Below, in pieces: positions 42,040-51,420 of a DNA stretch of 64,000 bases (positions are counted from its first letter, which is position 1; each line of letters starts with the position of its first letter). Under the pieces are notes generated by a model. It did no database searches and had not been told where the DNA came from. It saw only the letters and a list, made by a program, of their open reading frames with translations. The translations under genes and the position numbers were made by a program. The DNA is from Proteobacteria bacterium 005FR1. Its GTDB lineage: Bacteria > Pseudomonadota > Gammaproteobacteria > Pseudomonadales > Cellvibrionaceae. Location: NCBI GenBank assembly GCA_026192395.1, contig WACF01000001.1, forward strand, positions 1,697,637 to 1,761,636. Reading direction: 5' to 3'.

Positions 42040-42882
42040 ATGAAGGAATCGTATCCCCCGCCCTTCCGTCGATATCTGGTGCTCTGCCTGAGCGTGCTCA
42101 GCCTTGTCGTATTTGCCGCGCCCAGCTGGTCACAACCTGAGCCCTACCGCGACAAGGTCGCGATTATTACGGGAACCAGCAGTGGTCTCGGCCTTGAGCT
42201 GGCGAAGATCGGCGCCGAGAAAGGTATGAAGCTGGTACTGGTGGATATCGATCCGCCACGCTCGGTGGAGCTGGCCGATCGCATCAATGCAGAAGGGGGC
42301 GAAGCGATTTTTGTCCAAGCCGATCTGGTCAAACCCGAAGACAGAGTCAAGGTAATAAAGGCCACACGCGACCGCTTCGACCGTATCGATTTTTTGATGA
42401 ACAACGCCGGCTACATCTATTCAGGGCGGCTCGATCAGATGGATCTGGACGAGGCGCATCGCCTCTTCGAAGTCAATTACTGGGCTTCTGTCGATCTGGC
42501 CAATCAGGTGATCCCGCTGATGCAGGAGCAAGGCAGCGGCACCATTCTGAACGTCGCCTCAATTCTCGGCCTGATTCCCGGATCCGTGGGCCAAGGTCAT
42601 TACGCCGCCACCAAGCACGCGCTGATCGGCATGTTCCAGACCGCGGCGAAAGAACTGGCTCCGCATGGGATCAAGGTCTTTGTGGCGGCCCCGGGCGGCA
42701 TGCGCACGAACATTGCGAAGAATGCGGTGGGCCCTCTCGCGGATGAGCGGCGCGACCTCGCGCAAGACTGGCAGGACCCGGCGATTCCCGCGCGGGACAT
42801 TTTCGACGCCATGCAGAAAGACGACGTGGTGTTCCGCCCCGGCTACATTGGAGACATACCGCTCGAGCAACTGCGACGATGA
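42040..42882 (+). CDS. Short-chain dehydrogenase with an N-terminal signal/anchor segment
   Basis: AGGAGA before ATG 42040 sets the start and gives 280 residues. The Rossmann core is complete: T44-G-T-S-S-G-L-G51, NNAGY, catalytic S174, Y188 and K192 in YAATK. Residues 12-31 are a hydrophobic stretch ending APSWSQP, like a signal peptide or membrane anchor, which is odd because SDRs need cytoplasmic NAD(P)H. If it is an uncleaved anchor, the domain would face the periplasm unless inserted in reverse; residues RR before it favour N-in topology. The substrate is unknown. Confidence 0.9.
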   Translation: MKESYPPPFRRYLVLCLSVLSLVVFAAPSWSQPEPYRDKVAIITGTSSGLGLELAKIGAEKGMKLVLVDIDPPRSVELADRINAEGGEAIFVQADLVKPEDRVKVIKATRDRFDRIDFLMNNAGYIYSGRLDQMDLDEAHRLFEVNYWASVDLANQVIPLMQEQGSGTILNVASILGLIPGSVGQGHYAATKHALIGMFQTAAKELAPHGIKVFVAAPGGMRTNIAKNAVGPLADERRDLAQDWQDPAIPARDIFDAMQKDDVVFRPGYIGDIPLEQLRR

Positions 42883-43017
42883 CGCGAGTGCAGTTTTGGC
42901 TCACGCTGATCCGATCGGCACGCAAAGTCGCTGCAAGCTCAGCAGCTTTTGAGATTCGCCGTTGTCCAAAGCCCTTGTCCGACGCCGTTGTCGAAGAGCA
43001 TATTAAGGGAGAGTTGA

Positions 43018-43671
43018 ATGATACGCCCCAGCCCAACGCTGATAACCTCCGCTCCCCTGCCCTATCTGGTTTCACAACCGCTACCCGAAACAGGAGAAGA
43101 ACGCTGGCCGGTGCTTTGCTTCCTGCATGGATACGATGAAGGCCAGCCCACCCCGATCGAACGGGGCCTTACCCGTCACGGTCCGCTCAAGGCGTCCAGT
43201 TCGCCAGTGGCGACAACCGAGTTCATCGTGGTTGCGCCGCAGCTGCAAACCAGCGGTGACTTTTGGCATCGCCATGCACAGCAGGTCAGAGAGATCGTCG
43301 CCCACGTACAGGCCGAATATCGCGGCGACCCGGACCGCACCTTTCTGACCGGATTCAGCTTCGGCGGCAATGGCGTGTTCGATCTTGGGCAGGAGCAAGC
43401 GGACTTCTGGCGCGCTCTATGGCCGGTGGACCCGACCCGGGTCCCGGCCCGGGATCTGCAGCAGCCGATCTGGCTATCCTCCGGCGCGGTTTCGCGTCGG
43501 ATGGAAAACCGCTTCGTCGAGCGTCTGCATCTCGAGCATCTGCGCCCGCAGCAGGCGGACCAACTGGTCCCCGGAGACCGCATCTACTCCGATCAGATGC
43601 AGGATCACGTGGGCACTGCGTTACTCGCCTACCAGAACGACCGCATTTACCGCTGGCTTTTGTCGAGATGA
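43018..43671 (+). CDS. Alpha/beta hydrolase (poly-3-hydroxybutyrate depolymerase/phospholipase-like)
   Basis: The 217-residue protein is preceded by AAGGGAGA. The nucleophile elbow is GFSFGG with Ser114, after FLHGYDEG (oxyanion region) and TEFIVVAPQLQTSGDFW. The His is in MQDHVGTALLAY. The layout resembles compact esterases annotated as phospholipase/carboxylesterase or prolyl-oligopeptidase-like. No signal peptide is present, so it is cytoplasmic. It precedes the OsmC gene by 36 bases and may be in one operon with it. Confidence 0.88.
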   Translation: MIRPSPTLITSAPLPYLVSQPLPETGEERWPVLCFLHGYDEGQPTPIERGLTRHGPLKASSSPVATTEFIVVAPQLQTSGDFWHRHAQQVREIVAHVQAEYRGDPDRTFLTGFSFGGNGVFDLGQEQADFWRALWPVDPTRVPARDLQQPIWLSSGAVSRRMENRFVERLHLEHLRPQQADQLVPGDRIYSDQMQDHVGTALLAYQNDRIYRWLLSR

Positions 43672-43707
43672 AAACGGAATCGCCACGAACAGAAAAGGAG
43701 GACGATT

Positions 43708-44133
43708 ATGGAAAAAGTTGGCAGTGCACATTGGGAAGGCCTGATCAAGGAAGGCGAAGGCAGCATTTCAACCGAGAGCGGCGCCTTGAAGAACCAGCCT
43801 TACGGCTTCAACACCCGGTTTGAAAACGTACCCGGCAGCAATCCGGAAGAACTGATCGGCGCCGCCCACGCGGCCTGCTTCTCGATGGCTCTGTCGCTCA
43901 AGCTGGAAGAAGCGGGAATGGAGCCGGAAAGTATTGACACCAGGGCGACGGTGAAGCTGGAAAAAGACGGTGAGGATTTTTCCATCCCTTCGATCCACCT
44001 GGATTTGAAAGCACGCGTGCCGGGCGCAGACCAAAGCAAGTTCGAGGAAGTAGCCAACGCAGTGAAGGAAGGTTGCCCCGTTTCGAAATTGGTGAACGCC
44101 AAAATCACCCTGAGCTCTCATCTGCAAGCCTGA
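43708..44133 (+). CDS. osmC: OsmC family peroxiredoxin
   Basis: An AAGGAGG site precedes the ATG. The 141-residue product has both redox cysteines, C57 in AAHAACFSMAL and C123 in KEGCPVSKL, and the NPEELIGAAHA signature. OsmC/Ohr proteins reduce organic hydroperoxides with dihydrolipoyl or thiol donors. The length and sequence fit OsmC better than Ohr. It is likely co-transcribed with the hydrolase and the membrane protein that follows 33 bases later. Confidence 0.95.
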   Translation: MEKVGSAHWEGLIKEGEGSISTESGALKNQPYGFNTRFENVPGSNPEELIGAAHAACFSMALSLKLEEAGMEPESIDTRATVKLEKDGEDFSIPSIHLDLKARVPGADQSKFEEVANAVKEGCPVSKLVNAKITLSSHLQA

Positions 44134-44166
44134 GCCAGATTTTACGGATACACCCTTGGGAGACCA

Positions 44167-44601
44167 ATGGCTGCACAAGAGGAAATCCGAACTGTAAGCC
44201 CTTACAAACGCCACGAATACGCACTGGCTCTGATCATTCTCGGTCTGGGAATCGCTCTTGCCATCGTCGGCAACGTGCTGGACTGGAATCAGAGCTTCAA
44301 CTGGTTCGATGAAACGCTGCACTTCCTCCTGCCCTTTGCCGCTGCGCTCGCCGGCTGCATGGCACTATATGGCAAGTCCATCATGGGAGCACGCAGCCAT
44401 CCGGTCCCGATGGTGTTGATGATCATGCTGCTGGGCGTTGGTCTCGGCGGAATCTGGGAAATCGGCGAGTGGTTGTATGCGCAAGCCTTTCTGCCGGCTG
44501 ACATGTTGAGCAGCAAACAGGACACCATGATCGATTTGATGCTTGACGGCCTGGGAGCGCTGCTGGCCGGCATCCTGGCGGTGCGCCTGGCGGCTCGCTA
44601 G
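44167..44601 (+). CDS. Four-helix membrane protein related to DUF2238
   Basis: The 144-residue product has four hydrophobic segments (about 18-37, 49-66, 80-96 and 123-140). WFDETLHFLLPF and GGIWEIGEWLY followed by DTMIDLMLDGLGALLAG match the core of the longer protein at 54777-55457 (WEIFEFSMD, DTMWDLIVDTLGAL), so the two are distant paralogs of the DUF2238/YjdF group. Conserved acidic and His residues within helices suggest ion or small-molecule transport, unproven. Confidence 0.8.
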   Translation: MAAQEEIRTVSPYKRHEYALALIILGLGIALAIVGNVLDWNQSFNWFDETLHFLLPFAAALAGCMALYGKSIMGARSHPVPMVLMIMLLGVGLGGIWEIGEWLYAQAFLPADMLSSKQDTMIDLMLDGLGALLAGILAVRLAAR

Positions 44602-44918
44602 GCCAAAATCTACTGCCGCAGCGCTAATTGAGTCGCAATCGGCGCGCGGGAATCATGGGATCCACTCACATCTTTTTGACCTCCACCAAACCCCTGATCA
44701 AAGACTTCCTCTCTCAGTGAAAATTTGGCGCAGACAGCATGTCTTTTGCTCTTGCAAATGCCCTCGTATTCAGCACCACTAAGGCATTTCCCTATTGATT
44801 TACTCAAGTTTCCGCCACCAATGACGATATCTTTGTTGCCACCCGGCAGCTCCGGCCTGCGGAAGTCCGCCCATACCGGGGCACGGAAAAGACGATATAA
44901 CCTTTGAGGAAAGTCCCT
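44602..44918. other. Intergenic region before chemoreceptor, no gene seen
   Basis: These 317 bases have no credible open frame; small frames on both strands lack ribosome sites and protein features. The GAGGAAA ribosome site of the chemoreceptor is at 44906-44912, and its promoter must lie here. Confidence 0.5.
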
Positions 44919-46598
44919 GTGCGCAACAACGGTCCGGTCACCAACAAGAATTTTCCGCTTTCAGCCGATGATGTCCTCATCTCGAAGACGGACACCGAAA
45001 GCTACATTACCTACGCCAACCAGCGTTTTATCGAAATCAGCGGCTTCAGCTACGAGGATCTGCTGCATTCCCCCCACAATCTTGTTCGCCATCCCGACAT
45101 GCCACCGATCGTGTTCAAGGACATGTGGGATACGCTGAAAAGCGGCAAGTCCTGGAGCGGTCTGGTCAAGAACCGACGCAAGAACGGCGATCACTACTGG
45201 GTGCGAGCCAACGTGGTTCCGTTGCGCGATGGCAGTGTCATCACCGGATTTGCATCGATTCGCGCAAAGCCTGAAGAAGGCGAAGTGGCGATGGCGGAGA
45301 AGGTCTATCGGGATATTCGCGAAGGCGGCGGCAATTACGTCGTGCATCGGGGCATGTGGTATCCGAGCGGCATTCTCGGGCGAATCAAGCGCTGGAATCC
45401 CTACAGTATCGGAGCTCGCCTGGGCTTGCAGGGGGGACTGGTCGCTGTGCTCGTGGCTATTATTTCGGTCAGCACATTCAGCTCAGTGGATGGCCAGACT
45501 GCCTTGTTGATGGAGATAGCCGCCATTCTCTGCGGCAGCACCGCGATTGCTCTCAGCTGGCGACTTGGTCGCTACCTGAAGAAGGCACTCACCGACGCCA
45601 ACGATTTTACCCTGCAAGTGGCGGCCGGCAACCTCAAGGCCGACATGCCTGCCGGTGGACGTGACGAAGTAGGACAGATGCTCCGCTCGCTCGGCTTCAT
45701 GCGCAAATCGCTGGGCTTCCTGATTGGCGAAGTGAATGAACGGGTTGGCGTGGTACGGCCATCCGTGAACGAGTTGTTCGACAACAACTCCGCAATGGCG
45801 GCACGAATCGAGCAGCAGGCAAGTGCGATCCAGGAAACTGCGGCAAGCACCGAGCAATTATCCGCGACTGTCTCCCAGAACGCCCAGCATGCGAGGCAAG
45901 CCAGCGAAACCTCGGCGGGTAATATGCAGGAGGTGGACGCCGCCAACCAGGTCATGGAACCGCTCGGACAATCCATGCAGGACATCACCGCCCAGGCCGA
46001 AAACATGGCGAGCATCGTGGGCACCATCGACTCCATTGCCTTCCAGACCAACATTCTCGCACTCAATGCCTCGGTGGAAGCGGCGCGCGCAGGCGAACAC
46101 GGACGCGGATTCGCGGTGGTGGCTCAGGAGGTGCGAAAGCTGGCGAGTCAGTCCGCCGACGCGGCGCAGCAGGTGCAGCAGTTAATCGAGAAGGCGCGAG
46201 CCGGAATCGGTCAGGGCGAGAAGCACACGACAAAAGCGCAGGAGGCGATGGGGCGAATCCGTCAGACCAGTCAGCAAGTGACCCAACTGGTGGAAGAAAT
46301 CAGTGGCGCCACAGCCGAGCAGGACAACGGCATTCGCCAGATTAGCGTCGCCATTACCGAAATCGACAAGGCCGTTCAGGAAAGCTCGGCGGCAATGCAG
46401 AGTTATAATGCTTCCACCGAGTCGCTGCGCCACGAAGTATTCTCACTCTCTCACAGCGCACAAGCGTTTTTGTCGGAGCAGGAAATCACCCAGGCCGCCG
46501 GCAAACTCTCACACCACCAAGCGGATGCCGCGCAGCTGAAGACGGCAAAAAAGAATGTAGACCAAATCCTTCGCAAATATACCAGAACCTCTGCCTGA
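44919..46598 (+). CDS. Aer-like PAS methyl-accepting chemotaxis protein
   Basis: The GTG at 44919 lies six bases after GAGGAAA and gives 559 residues; the TTG at 44904 overlaps that site and is less likely. An Aer-type PAS domain spans about 10-125 ([51 protein letters not shown]), which in Aer binds FAD and reports redox state. Two close membrane segments follow (about 165-210), then HAMP-like and signalling regions with the conserved hairpin [20 protein letters not shown] and [12 protein letters not shown]. It should steer swimming by energy taxis. No periplasmic domain is present. Confidence 0.95.
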   Translation: MRNNGPVTNKNFPLSADDVLISKTDTESYITYANQRFIEISGFSYEDLLHSPHNLVRHPDMPPIVFKDMWDTLKSGKSWSGLVKNRRKNGDHYWVRANVVPLRDGSVITGFASIRAKPEEGEVAMAEKVYRDIREGGGNYVVHRGMWYPSGILGRIKRWNPYSIGARLGLQGGLVAVLVAIISVSTFSSVDGQTALLMEIAAILCGSTAIALSWRLGRYLKKALTDANDFTLQVAAGNLKADMPAGGRDEVGQMLRSLGFMRKSLGFLIGEVNERVGVVRPSVNELFDNNSAMAARIEQQASAIQETAASTEQLSATVSQNAQHARQASETSAGNMQEVDAANQVMEPLGQSMQDITAQAENMASIVGTIDSIAFQTNILALNASVEAARAGEHGRGFAVVAQEVRKLASQSADAAQQVQQLIEKARAGIGQGEKHTTKAQEAMGRIRQTSQQVTQLVEEISGATAEQDNGIRQISVAITEIDKAVQESSAAMQSYNASTESLRHEVFSLSHSAQAFLSEQEITQAAGKLSHHQADAAQLKTAKKNVDQILRKYTRTSA

Positions 46599-46610
46599 GT
46601 CCGCCCCAAC

Positions 46611-46639
46611 AAAAACCCCGGCGCAAGGCCGGGGTTTTT
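46611..46639. terminator. Bidirectional terminator between chemoreceptor and redoxin genes
   Basis: AAAAACCCCGGC (46611-46622) and GCCGGGGTTTTT (46628-46639) form a 12-bp perfect stem with a five-base loop, with T runs on both strands. It lies between two converging stops and can serve both. Confidence 0.93.
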
Positions 46640-46671
46640 GTTTAGGAGTCTTTTGCCTTTCTCGTCAGACC

Positions 46672-48429
46672 TCACAGCGCGAAGTCATTATCGGCCGCGA
46701 AGCCCTTGCCGCCTTTCGACTTCTCCGGATCCACGAAGCGGTAGCGCAAGGCACCGAACAGCATTTCTTCCCAGCTCTGCTCACCCCAGGTTACCTGGAT
46801 GCTCGGGTCCGGGTTGGCGGGATTCTGTGAGGAGTTGTCCCAGGCCATTCGCTGGATCACCTTGGTCCCGGCGGGCAGCGTTTTCGGCTCCTTCAGGAAG
46901 TAGGTGGTTTGCCAGTTGAAGTCGTAGGCGGGAACCGACAGCAACAGCTCTCGTCGGCCGTCCGGATACTCGGCGACAAAATCAGCCGCCTTTCCGCGGA
47001 AGTGCGCATGAGGCAGGATGCTGTAAAGGATGATGTCGTCCTTGAAGGTAAAGGCCGCCTTTTCCCAGTGCTCCTTGGTATTCGGCGGAATCTTCAGGAA
47101 TGGGTTGGCGATGTACTGGGTTTCCAGATTGTACTTGGGCTTTTCCTGATGCAGGTAAAGACCCAGCTTGGAGGCGTCGGTGCGCGCCTTACCGTAGGTG
47201 GTGTAATGCAACTGGAACTGGAAAGTGGCGCCCGCCGGGATGTAGACGCCGGTACCTTCCGGGAATTCAAAGCCAGCATCGCCGGGTACATAACCGGGCA
47301 GGCTGGCGCCGCGGCCACGGCCGCCCTTTTCACTCACCGAGATGATCGCGTGGTGGAGCACTTCGTGAGCGCCGGGCAGGATCTGCACCGCGCGCACCCA
47401 GACGCCTTTGTCCAGCGGACTGGTTACGTTCACGTACTTGTAATCCACCACGCCGGTAGCGGGCACATCGGTGGGCGGAATGTCGACGATCACGTCCGGC
47501 TCGCCCAGTGACCAGGTGGGGAATTCCTTGCTCATTTGCGCCAATGGATCCGGGCCTTCGCCGCGGGGCGCGCCGGCTTCGATCCAATGCACCAGCGTTT
47601 GCTTCTGCTCGATGCTCAGGGAGCGGTCGTTGGCGAACTCACCGACATGCGGGTCAGCGTGCCAGGGCGGCATGCGTTTGGTTCGCACCACTTCCCGAAT
47701 CATCGGCGCGAAGCCTTTGATCATGTTGTAGCTGTTCATGGCAAAGGGGCCGATGCCGCCCTCGCGGTGACAGTCGACACATTTGTCCTTGAGGATCGGG
47801 GCGATCTCGTCGGCGTAGGAAATCTTCGCGTGAGCGTCCCGTTGCTCCAGCCCTGGGACAGCGACCAGACAGCCTTTGGCTTCCACCGATTTCACAGCCA
47901 CTTCCTTACCGGCCAGCATGGCGTCCAGCGCATCGGCGACATGATTTTCGGTCGCCTGCTGGCGCTGGGTTTCGTAACCCAGGCGATCATCCAGAGCCCC
48001 GCGATAAACCACTTTCCAGGTCTTCGGGTCGATCACGAAGGAGTCGGCGGTGCGCTCGACACCCAGAGACTCGATGATCAGCTGCGATTCATCCACGAGG
48101 ATAGGCGCCTCGATGCCAAACTCTTCGGCCTCCTTGGCGATGGATTGCCGAGTGTCCTGCAGATTGCCATTCAGCATCAGAAAGGCCACGTTCTTCGGGC
48201 CGTATTTTTCCTGCAGATCATGGAAGGTGTGAATGGCGTTCCGTGCGATCGGGCAACCGTTGCCCTGGATCATCAGCACCACCGCATCCATGTCGGACAG
48301 GTAGTACAGCTCGTGAGACTTGCCGGTGTGGTCCAGCAGCTTGAAATTGTCCACCTTGTCACCCGGCTGAACGGCGTGGGCGCATACCGACAGCGCAACG
48401 GACGAAAGGAAGAGTAAGAAGCCTCGCAT
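46672..48429 (-). CDS. Redoxin / cytochrome c / copper-monooxygenase-like fusion protein
   Basis: The 585-residue secreted protein has a signal peptide (to about 19) and three parts. Residues 20-185 are an AhpC/TSA-type redoxin with a single active Cys59 in GNGCPIARN. Residues 205-290 carry a heme site C217-V-D-C220-H221 with M253 in RTKRMPPWHADP as likely ligand. Residues 310-585 resemble type II ascorbate-dependent copper monooxygenases: H359-H360, H408 in LHYT and H474/H476 in PHAHFRG. It may couple thiol, heme and copper chemistry in the periplasm; the reaction is unknown. It is a single gene with a terminator. Confidence 0.88.
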   Translation of the reverse strand: MRGFLLFLSSVALSVCAHAVQPGDKVDNFKLLDHTGKSHELYYLSDMDAVVLMIQGNGCPIARNAIHTFHDLQEKYGPKNVAFLMLNGNLQDTRQSIAKEAEEFGIEAPILVDESQLIIESLGVERTADSFVIDPKTWKVVYRGALDDRLGYETQRQQATENHVADALDAMLAGKEVAVKSVEAKGCLVAVPGLEQRDAHAKISYADEIAPILKDKCVDCHREGGIGPFAMNSYNMIKGFAPMIREVVRTKRMPPWHADPHVGEFANDRSLSIEQKQTLVHWIEAGAPRGEGPDPLAQMSKEFPTWSLGEPDVIVDIPPTDVPATGVVDYKYVNVTSPLDKGVWVRAVQILPGAHEVLHHAIISVSEKGGRGRGASLPGYVPGDAGFEFPEGTGVYIPAGATFQFQLHYTTYGKARTDASKLGLYLHQEKPKYNLETQYIANPFLKIPPNTKEHWEKAAFTFKDDIILYSILPHAHFRGKAADFVAEYPDGRRELLLSVPAYDFNWQTTYFLKEPKTLPAGTKVIQRMAWDNSSQNPANPDPSIQVTWGEQSWEEMLFGALRYRFVDPEKSKGGKGFAADNDFAL

Positions 48430-48576
48430 GGGAGATCCTCCATTAGCGTTCCCTGAGGGGGGGGATATAGAACGCTGATCTTCCTAAGAATGCCCGACCA
48501 GTTCAAGGCGAGCGGTGTAAAGAAATATTCACGTTATGAAGATCTGGCTTGCGCTTGATCTGGCGCAAGAAAGAAT

Positions 48577-48599
48577 CGGGCGAACACGAGGTTCGCCCG
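48577..48599 (-). terminator. Hairpin terminator after enoyl-CoA hydratase gene
   Basis: CGGGCGAAC (48577-48585) and GTTCGCCCG (48591-48599) form a 9-bp stem with a five-base loop. On the minus strand the sequence GATTCTTTCTT follows, so it can end the beta-oxidation transcript. Its core is the same GGCGAAC/GTTCGCC pair seen at 21141. Confidence 0.7.
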
Positions 48600-48639
48600 G
48601 GGTGGATTGATCAGCGGTGCCGATCCGGGACGTGAATTC

Positions 48640-49422
48640 TCAGCGGCCCACGAATTTGCCCGGACGCCGTTCCTCTACCGAGCGAATACCTTCCTGGAAA
48701 TCCTCGGTCTTGCGCTGCCAGTCCTGCTCACGCCCTTCGTGATCGGTCTGCTGTTGAAGGCGTTCCACCAGGCCCTGGCGCAGGGTGGCACGGACCGACT
48801 GCACCGCCAGCGGTGCGTTCTCCGCGATCTCCCGAGCGAGCTTCAGAGCTTCATCCCGCACCTTGTCCTGGGTGGTGAAGATGTCCGCCAAGCCCCACTC
48901 CAGCGCGTCTTCGCCTTTTATCCGGCAACCGGTGTAGAACATCCGGGCTGCCTTCTGCTGACCGGTCAGCGCTGGCAACGTGTAGGTCAGCCCAAAGCCG
49001 GGATGGAAGCCGAGTTTGACGAAGTTGGCGGCGAAGCGCGCTTCGGCACAGGTCACGCGGAAGTCAGGCACCATGGCGACCCCAAGACCGCCGCCGATGG
49101 CCGGGCCGTGAATGGCGCCGACGATCGGCTTCTTGCAGCCGAACAGCTTGACCGCCTCCACATAGAGCGGATTGCGACCGTCATCCTGCTGCTGTTCGAG
49201 CACCGAAGGCCCGGAATGAAAGTTGGCACCCGCGCAGAAAGACTTGCCCTGAGCGCAGAGCACGGAAGCGCGGCACTCGGCATTCTCGTCCAGCGCCTGA
49301 AAGGCTTCCACGAGACTGCGGATCAGCGCCACATCGAAGAAGTTGTGGGGCGGTCGCTGGATTTCCACGATCGCCACATGGCCGTCCATTGTTACGTTTA
49401 CGTCACCGTATTGTTGATTCAT
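48640..49422 (-). CDS. Enoyl-CoA hydratase/isomerase family protein
   Basis: The 260-residue protein is a crotonase: the oxyanion-hole segments SFCAGANFHSG and GPAIGGGLGVAMVPDFRV are intact, and LGFHPGFGLTYTLPALTG follows. The start has MNQQYGDVNVTMDGHVAIVE. It hydrates or isomerises enoyl-CoA esters. It is 28 bases after the acyl-CoA dehydrogenase gene on the same strand, so the two form a small beta-oxidation operon. The position usually held by a catalytic Glu in hydratases is not clear by eye, so an isomerase or other crotonase reaction is possible. Confidence 0.93.
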   Translation of the reverse strand: MNQQYGDVNVTMDGHVAIVEIQRPPHNFFDVALIRSLVEAFQALDENAECRASVLCAQGKSFCAGANFHSGPSVLEQQQDDGRNPLYVEAVKLFGCKKPIVGAIHGPAIGGGLGVAMVPDFRVTCAEARFAANFVKLGFHPGFGLTYTLPALTGQQKAARMFYTGCRIKGEDALEWGLADIFTTQDKVRDEALKLAREIAENAPLAVQSVRATLRQGLVERLQQQTDHEGREQDWQRKTEDFQEGIRSVEERRPGKFVGR

Positions 49423-49450
49423 CGTTTTCCTCTATCTTCAGTAAAATTCT

Positions 49451-50608
49451 TTACAGCCCGAGTCTTCTGCGGGCGATGACCCACCGATGTACCTCGGAAG
49501 GGCCGTCATAAATTCGCATGGCCCGGATGCGGTTAGCCAGCAACTGCAAAGGCATCTCCTTGGTCATGCCCATGGCGCCGAAGCATTGCATCGCGTTATC
49601 CACGACTTCCTGAGCCATCTCGGTGCCGAAGACTTTCACCATGGAGATTTCGGTGCGCACGTCCTGCCCCTGGTCCAGCTTCCAGGCGGCGTGCTGACAC
49701 ATCAGCCGGCAGGCGTGGATCTTGGTCTCGGCATCGGCAATCCACCATTGCACCGTTTGCCGGTCCGCCAGCGGCGCGCCGAAAGTGACCCGCTGCCTGG
49801 CATGTTCGCACATCATCTCCACCGCGCGCCGGGCCATGCCGATGCACCAGGATGCCATCTGCAGTCGCCGCACGGAAAGACGCAACTGCATCGGCGCGAA
49901 GCCCCTGCCCCGCTCGCCGAGCAGCTGGGATTCGGGCAAGCGGCAATTGTCGATGACGATCTCATAGGTGCGATGGCCGCCGATCATGGGGATTTCCCGC
50001 TCGACGATGAAGCCCGATGTATCCCGGTCCACCAGGAAGGCGGAGATACCGTTGCGCCCTTTCTCCGGATCAGTCACCGCCATCAGGATGGTGAAATCCG
50101 CTTCCGCCATCTTGCTGACCCATATCTTGCGACCGTTGATCACCCATTCATTGCCGTCCTTCACGGCTCGGGTACTCATATTGGCGGGATCGGAGCCCGC
50201 ACCGGGCTCGGAAATGCCAATCGCGGAGATCGTCTCGCCGCGCGCATAGGGCTCGAGATATTTCTTGCGCTGCTGTTCATTCACAGTCGCGCGCAGCATG
50301 TGCAGATTGGGCGAGTCCGGCGGGAAGTGAAAGGGTACCGCGGTGCGACCCACTTCTTCATTGACAGCGACCAGCGCCATGGCCGGCAAATCGGCTCCGC
50401 CAAACTCTTCCGGCGAATCGAGCCCCCACAGCCCGGCCTGCCGACAGATCTCGTCCAGTTTTTGCATTTCCTCAGGCGTGGGCTCAGGGTTTCCGCCAAT
50501 CGCTTCGCGCTTGAGAACCTGAGGTTCCAGCGGAATCAGGTGCTGGTTGACGAACTTCGCCACCAGATCCTGCAACATACGATGCTCTTCAGTCAGTTCA
50601 AAATGCAT
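49451..50608 (-). CDS. Acyl-CoA dehydrogenase (ACAD10/11-like)
   Basis: ATG 50608 (MHFELTEEHRMLQDLV), with GGAAGA upstream, gives 385 residues. GISEPGAGSDPANMSTRA and WVINGRKIWVSKM are acyl-CoA dehydrogenase signatures. The C-terminal RIYDGPSEVHRWVIARR has Asp where short- and medium-chain enzymes have the Glu base, as I recall for the ACAD10/11-like subgroup, so it is not a sign of decay. It oxidises acyl-CoA to enoyl-CoA and passes electrons to ETF. It is the first gene of the two-gene unit with the enoyl-CoA hydratase. Confidence 0.95.
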   Translation of the reverse strand: MHFELTEEHRMLQDLVAKFVNQHLIPLEPQVLKREAIGGNPEPTPEEMQKLDEICRQAGLWGLDSPEEFGGADLPAMALVAVNEEVGRTAVPFHFPPDSPNLHMLRATVNEQQRKKYLEPYARGETISAIGISEPGAGSDPANMSTRAVKDGNEWVINGRKIWVSKMAEADFTILMAVTDPEKGRNGISAFLVDRDTSGFIVEREIPMIGGHRTYEIVIDNCRLPESQLLGERGRGFAPMQLRLSVRRLQMASWCIGMARRAVEMMCEHARQRVTFGAPLADRQTVQWWIADAETKIHACRLMCQHAAWKLDQGQDVRTEISMVKVFGTEMAQEVVDNAMQCFGAMGMTKEMPLQLLANRIRAMRIYDGPSEVHRWVIARRRLGL

Positions 50609-50699
50609 AAATCGTCTTCCGGCATGAATCATTGCCGCTCAAAGCCTACAGGGACTTTGGAGTCGTCGCTACAATCTCGGATAAAGAAAGGAGAAGACC

Positions 50700-50891
50700 A
50701 TGCAAGGGTTAGCGGAACAACGAATCGACTGTCCTTATTGCGGCGAGGCGATCGAGGTGCTGATCGATTGCTCCGAAGAACAGCAGGAGTATATCGAGGA
50801 CTGCCAAGTCTGCTGCCGCCCTATCCGCTTCCAGGTGAGCGTTGCGCCGGGCGGGAGCCCTGAGGTGGAGGTCTTCCACGAGAACGAATGA
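50700..50891 (+). CDS. CPXCG motif-containing cysteine-rich protein
   Basis: AAAGGAGAAG precedes the ATG. The 63-residue product has C11-P-Y-C14-G and C35-Q-V-C38-C, giving a zinc-ribbon, and the family-typical IDCPYCGE and EDCQVCCRPI segments. Function unknown; it is conserved in gammaproteobacteria. It is divergent from the acyl-CoA dehydrogenase gene. Confidence 0.93.
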   Translation: MQGLAEQRIDCPYCGEAIEVLIDCSEEQQEYIEDCQVCCRPIRFQVSVAPGGSPEVEVFHENE

Positions 50892-50976
50892 ACCACGGTT
50901 GAAGCCACAAATCCACCGGCACCCGCACCCAAATCGTTTTCCGGTATTTCTTTTGACTTGACCGTCAAGCGTGTTT

Positions 50977-50996
50977 GCGCGGGGTACGCCCCGCGC
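50977..50996. terminator. Hairpin after the CPXCG gene
   Basis: GCGCGGGG (50977-50984) and CCCCGCGC (50989-50996) form a perfect 8-bp stem with a TACG loop, followed by TTTG. It is 86 bases past the stop at 50891 and may end that transcript. Confidence 0.55.
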
Positions 50997-51120
50997 TTTG
51001 AAAGCACTCCAATCTGGTCCTTAACAATCTTTTCAGTAGATTTGAGATCCGGAGCCACTCATCTGCGCGCGGCGGAGGCATAATGCCGTCCGCAGATTCA
51101 AGAAAAAGAAGGGCTATTAA

Positions 51121-51420
51121 ATGAAAAGACTATTTGCGCTGACCATCTGTTCATTGCTGCTTGCGAGCCCGGTGCTGGCGAAGGGCGATGATGGCCGGGG
51201 GCTGCCGCCGGGATTGGCCAAGAAACAGCAGAGCGGCCAGGCTCTGCCTCCGGGCTGGCAAAAGAAACTAAGCAAGGGCGATGTTCTCGAGGAATCCATC
51301 TACATGCAGGGTCGGGTCGTCGTGCCCCTCGGTCGCGACGGCAGCATCTCCATCGAAGTGGATGGCACCCTGCTGCGACTGCACGAGAAAACCCGAGAGA
51401 TTCTCGACATTCTCAGTTGA
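51121..51420 (+). CDS. RcnB/CigR-like small secreted protein
   Basis: The 99-residue product has a signal peptide (MKRLFALTICSLLLASPVLA). GRGLPPGLAKKQQSGQALPPGWQKKL is the LPPGLAKK/LPPGWQKK tandem seen in RcnB/CigR-type proteins, followed by a short strand-rich region. Relatives are linked to nickel/cobalt homeostasis or virulence control, but this member is short and its role is not known. Its end overlaps the PepSY gene tail to tail by eight bases. Confidence 0.75.
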   Translation: MKRLFALTICSLLLASPVLAKGDDGRGLPPGLAKKQQSGQALPPGWQKKLSKGDVLEESIYMQGRVVVPLGRDGSISIEVDGTLLRLHEKTREILDILS

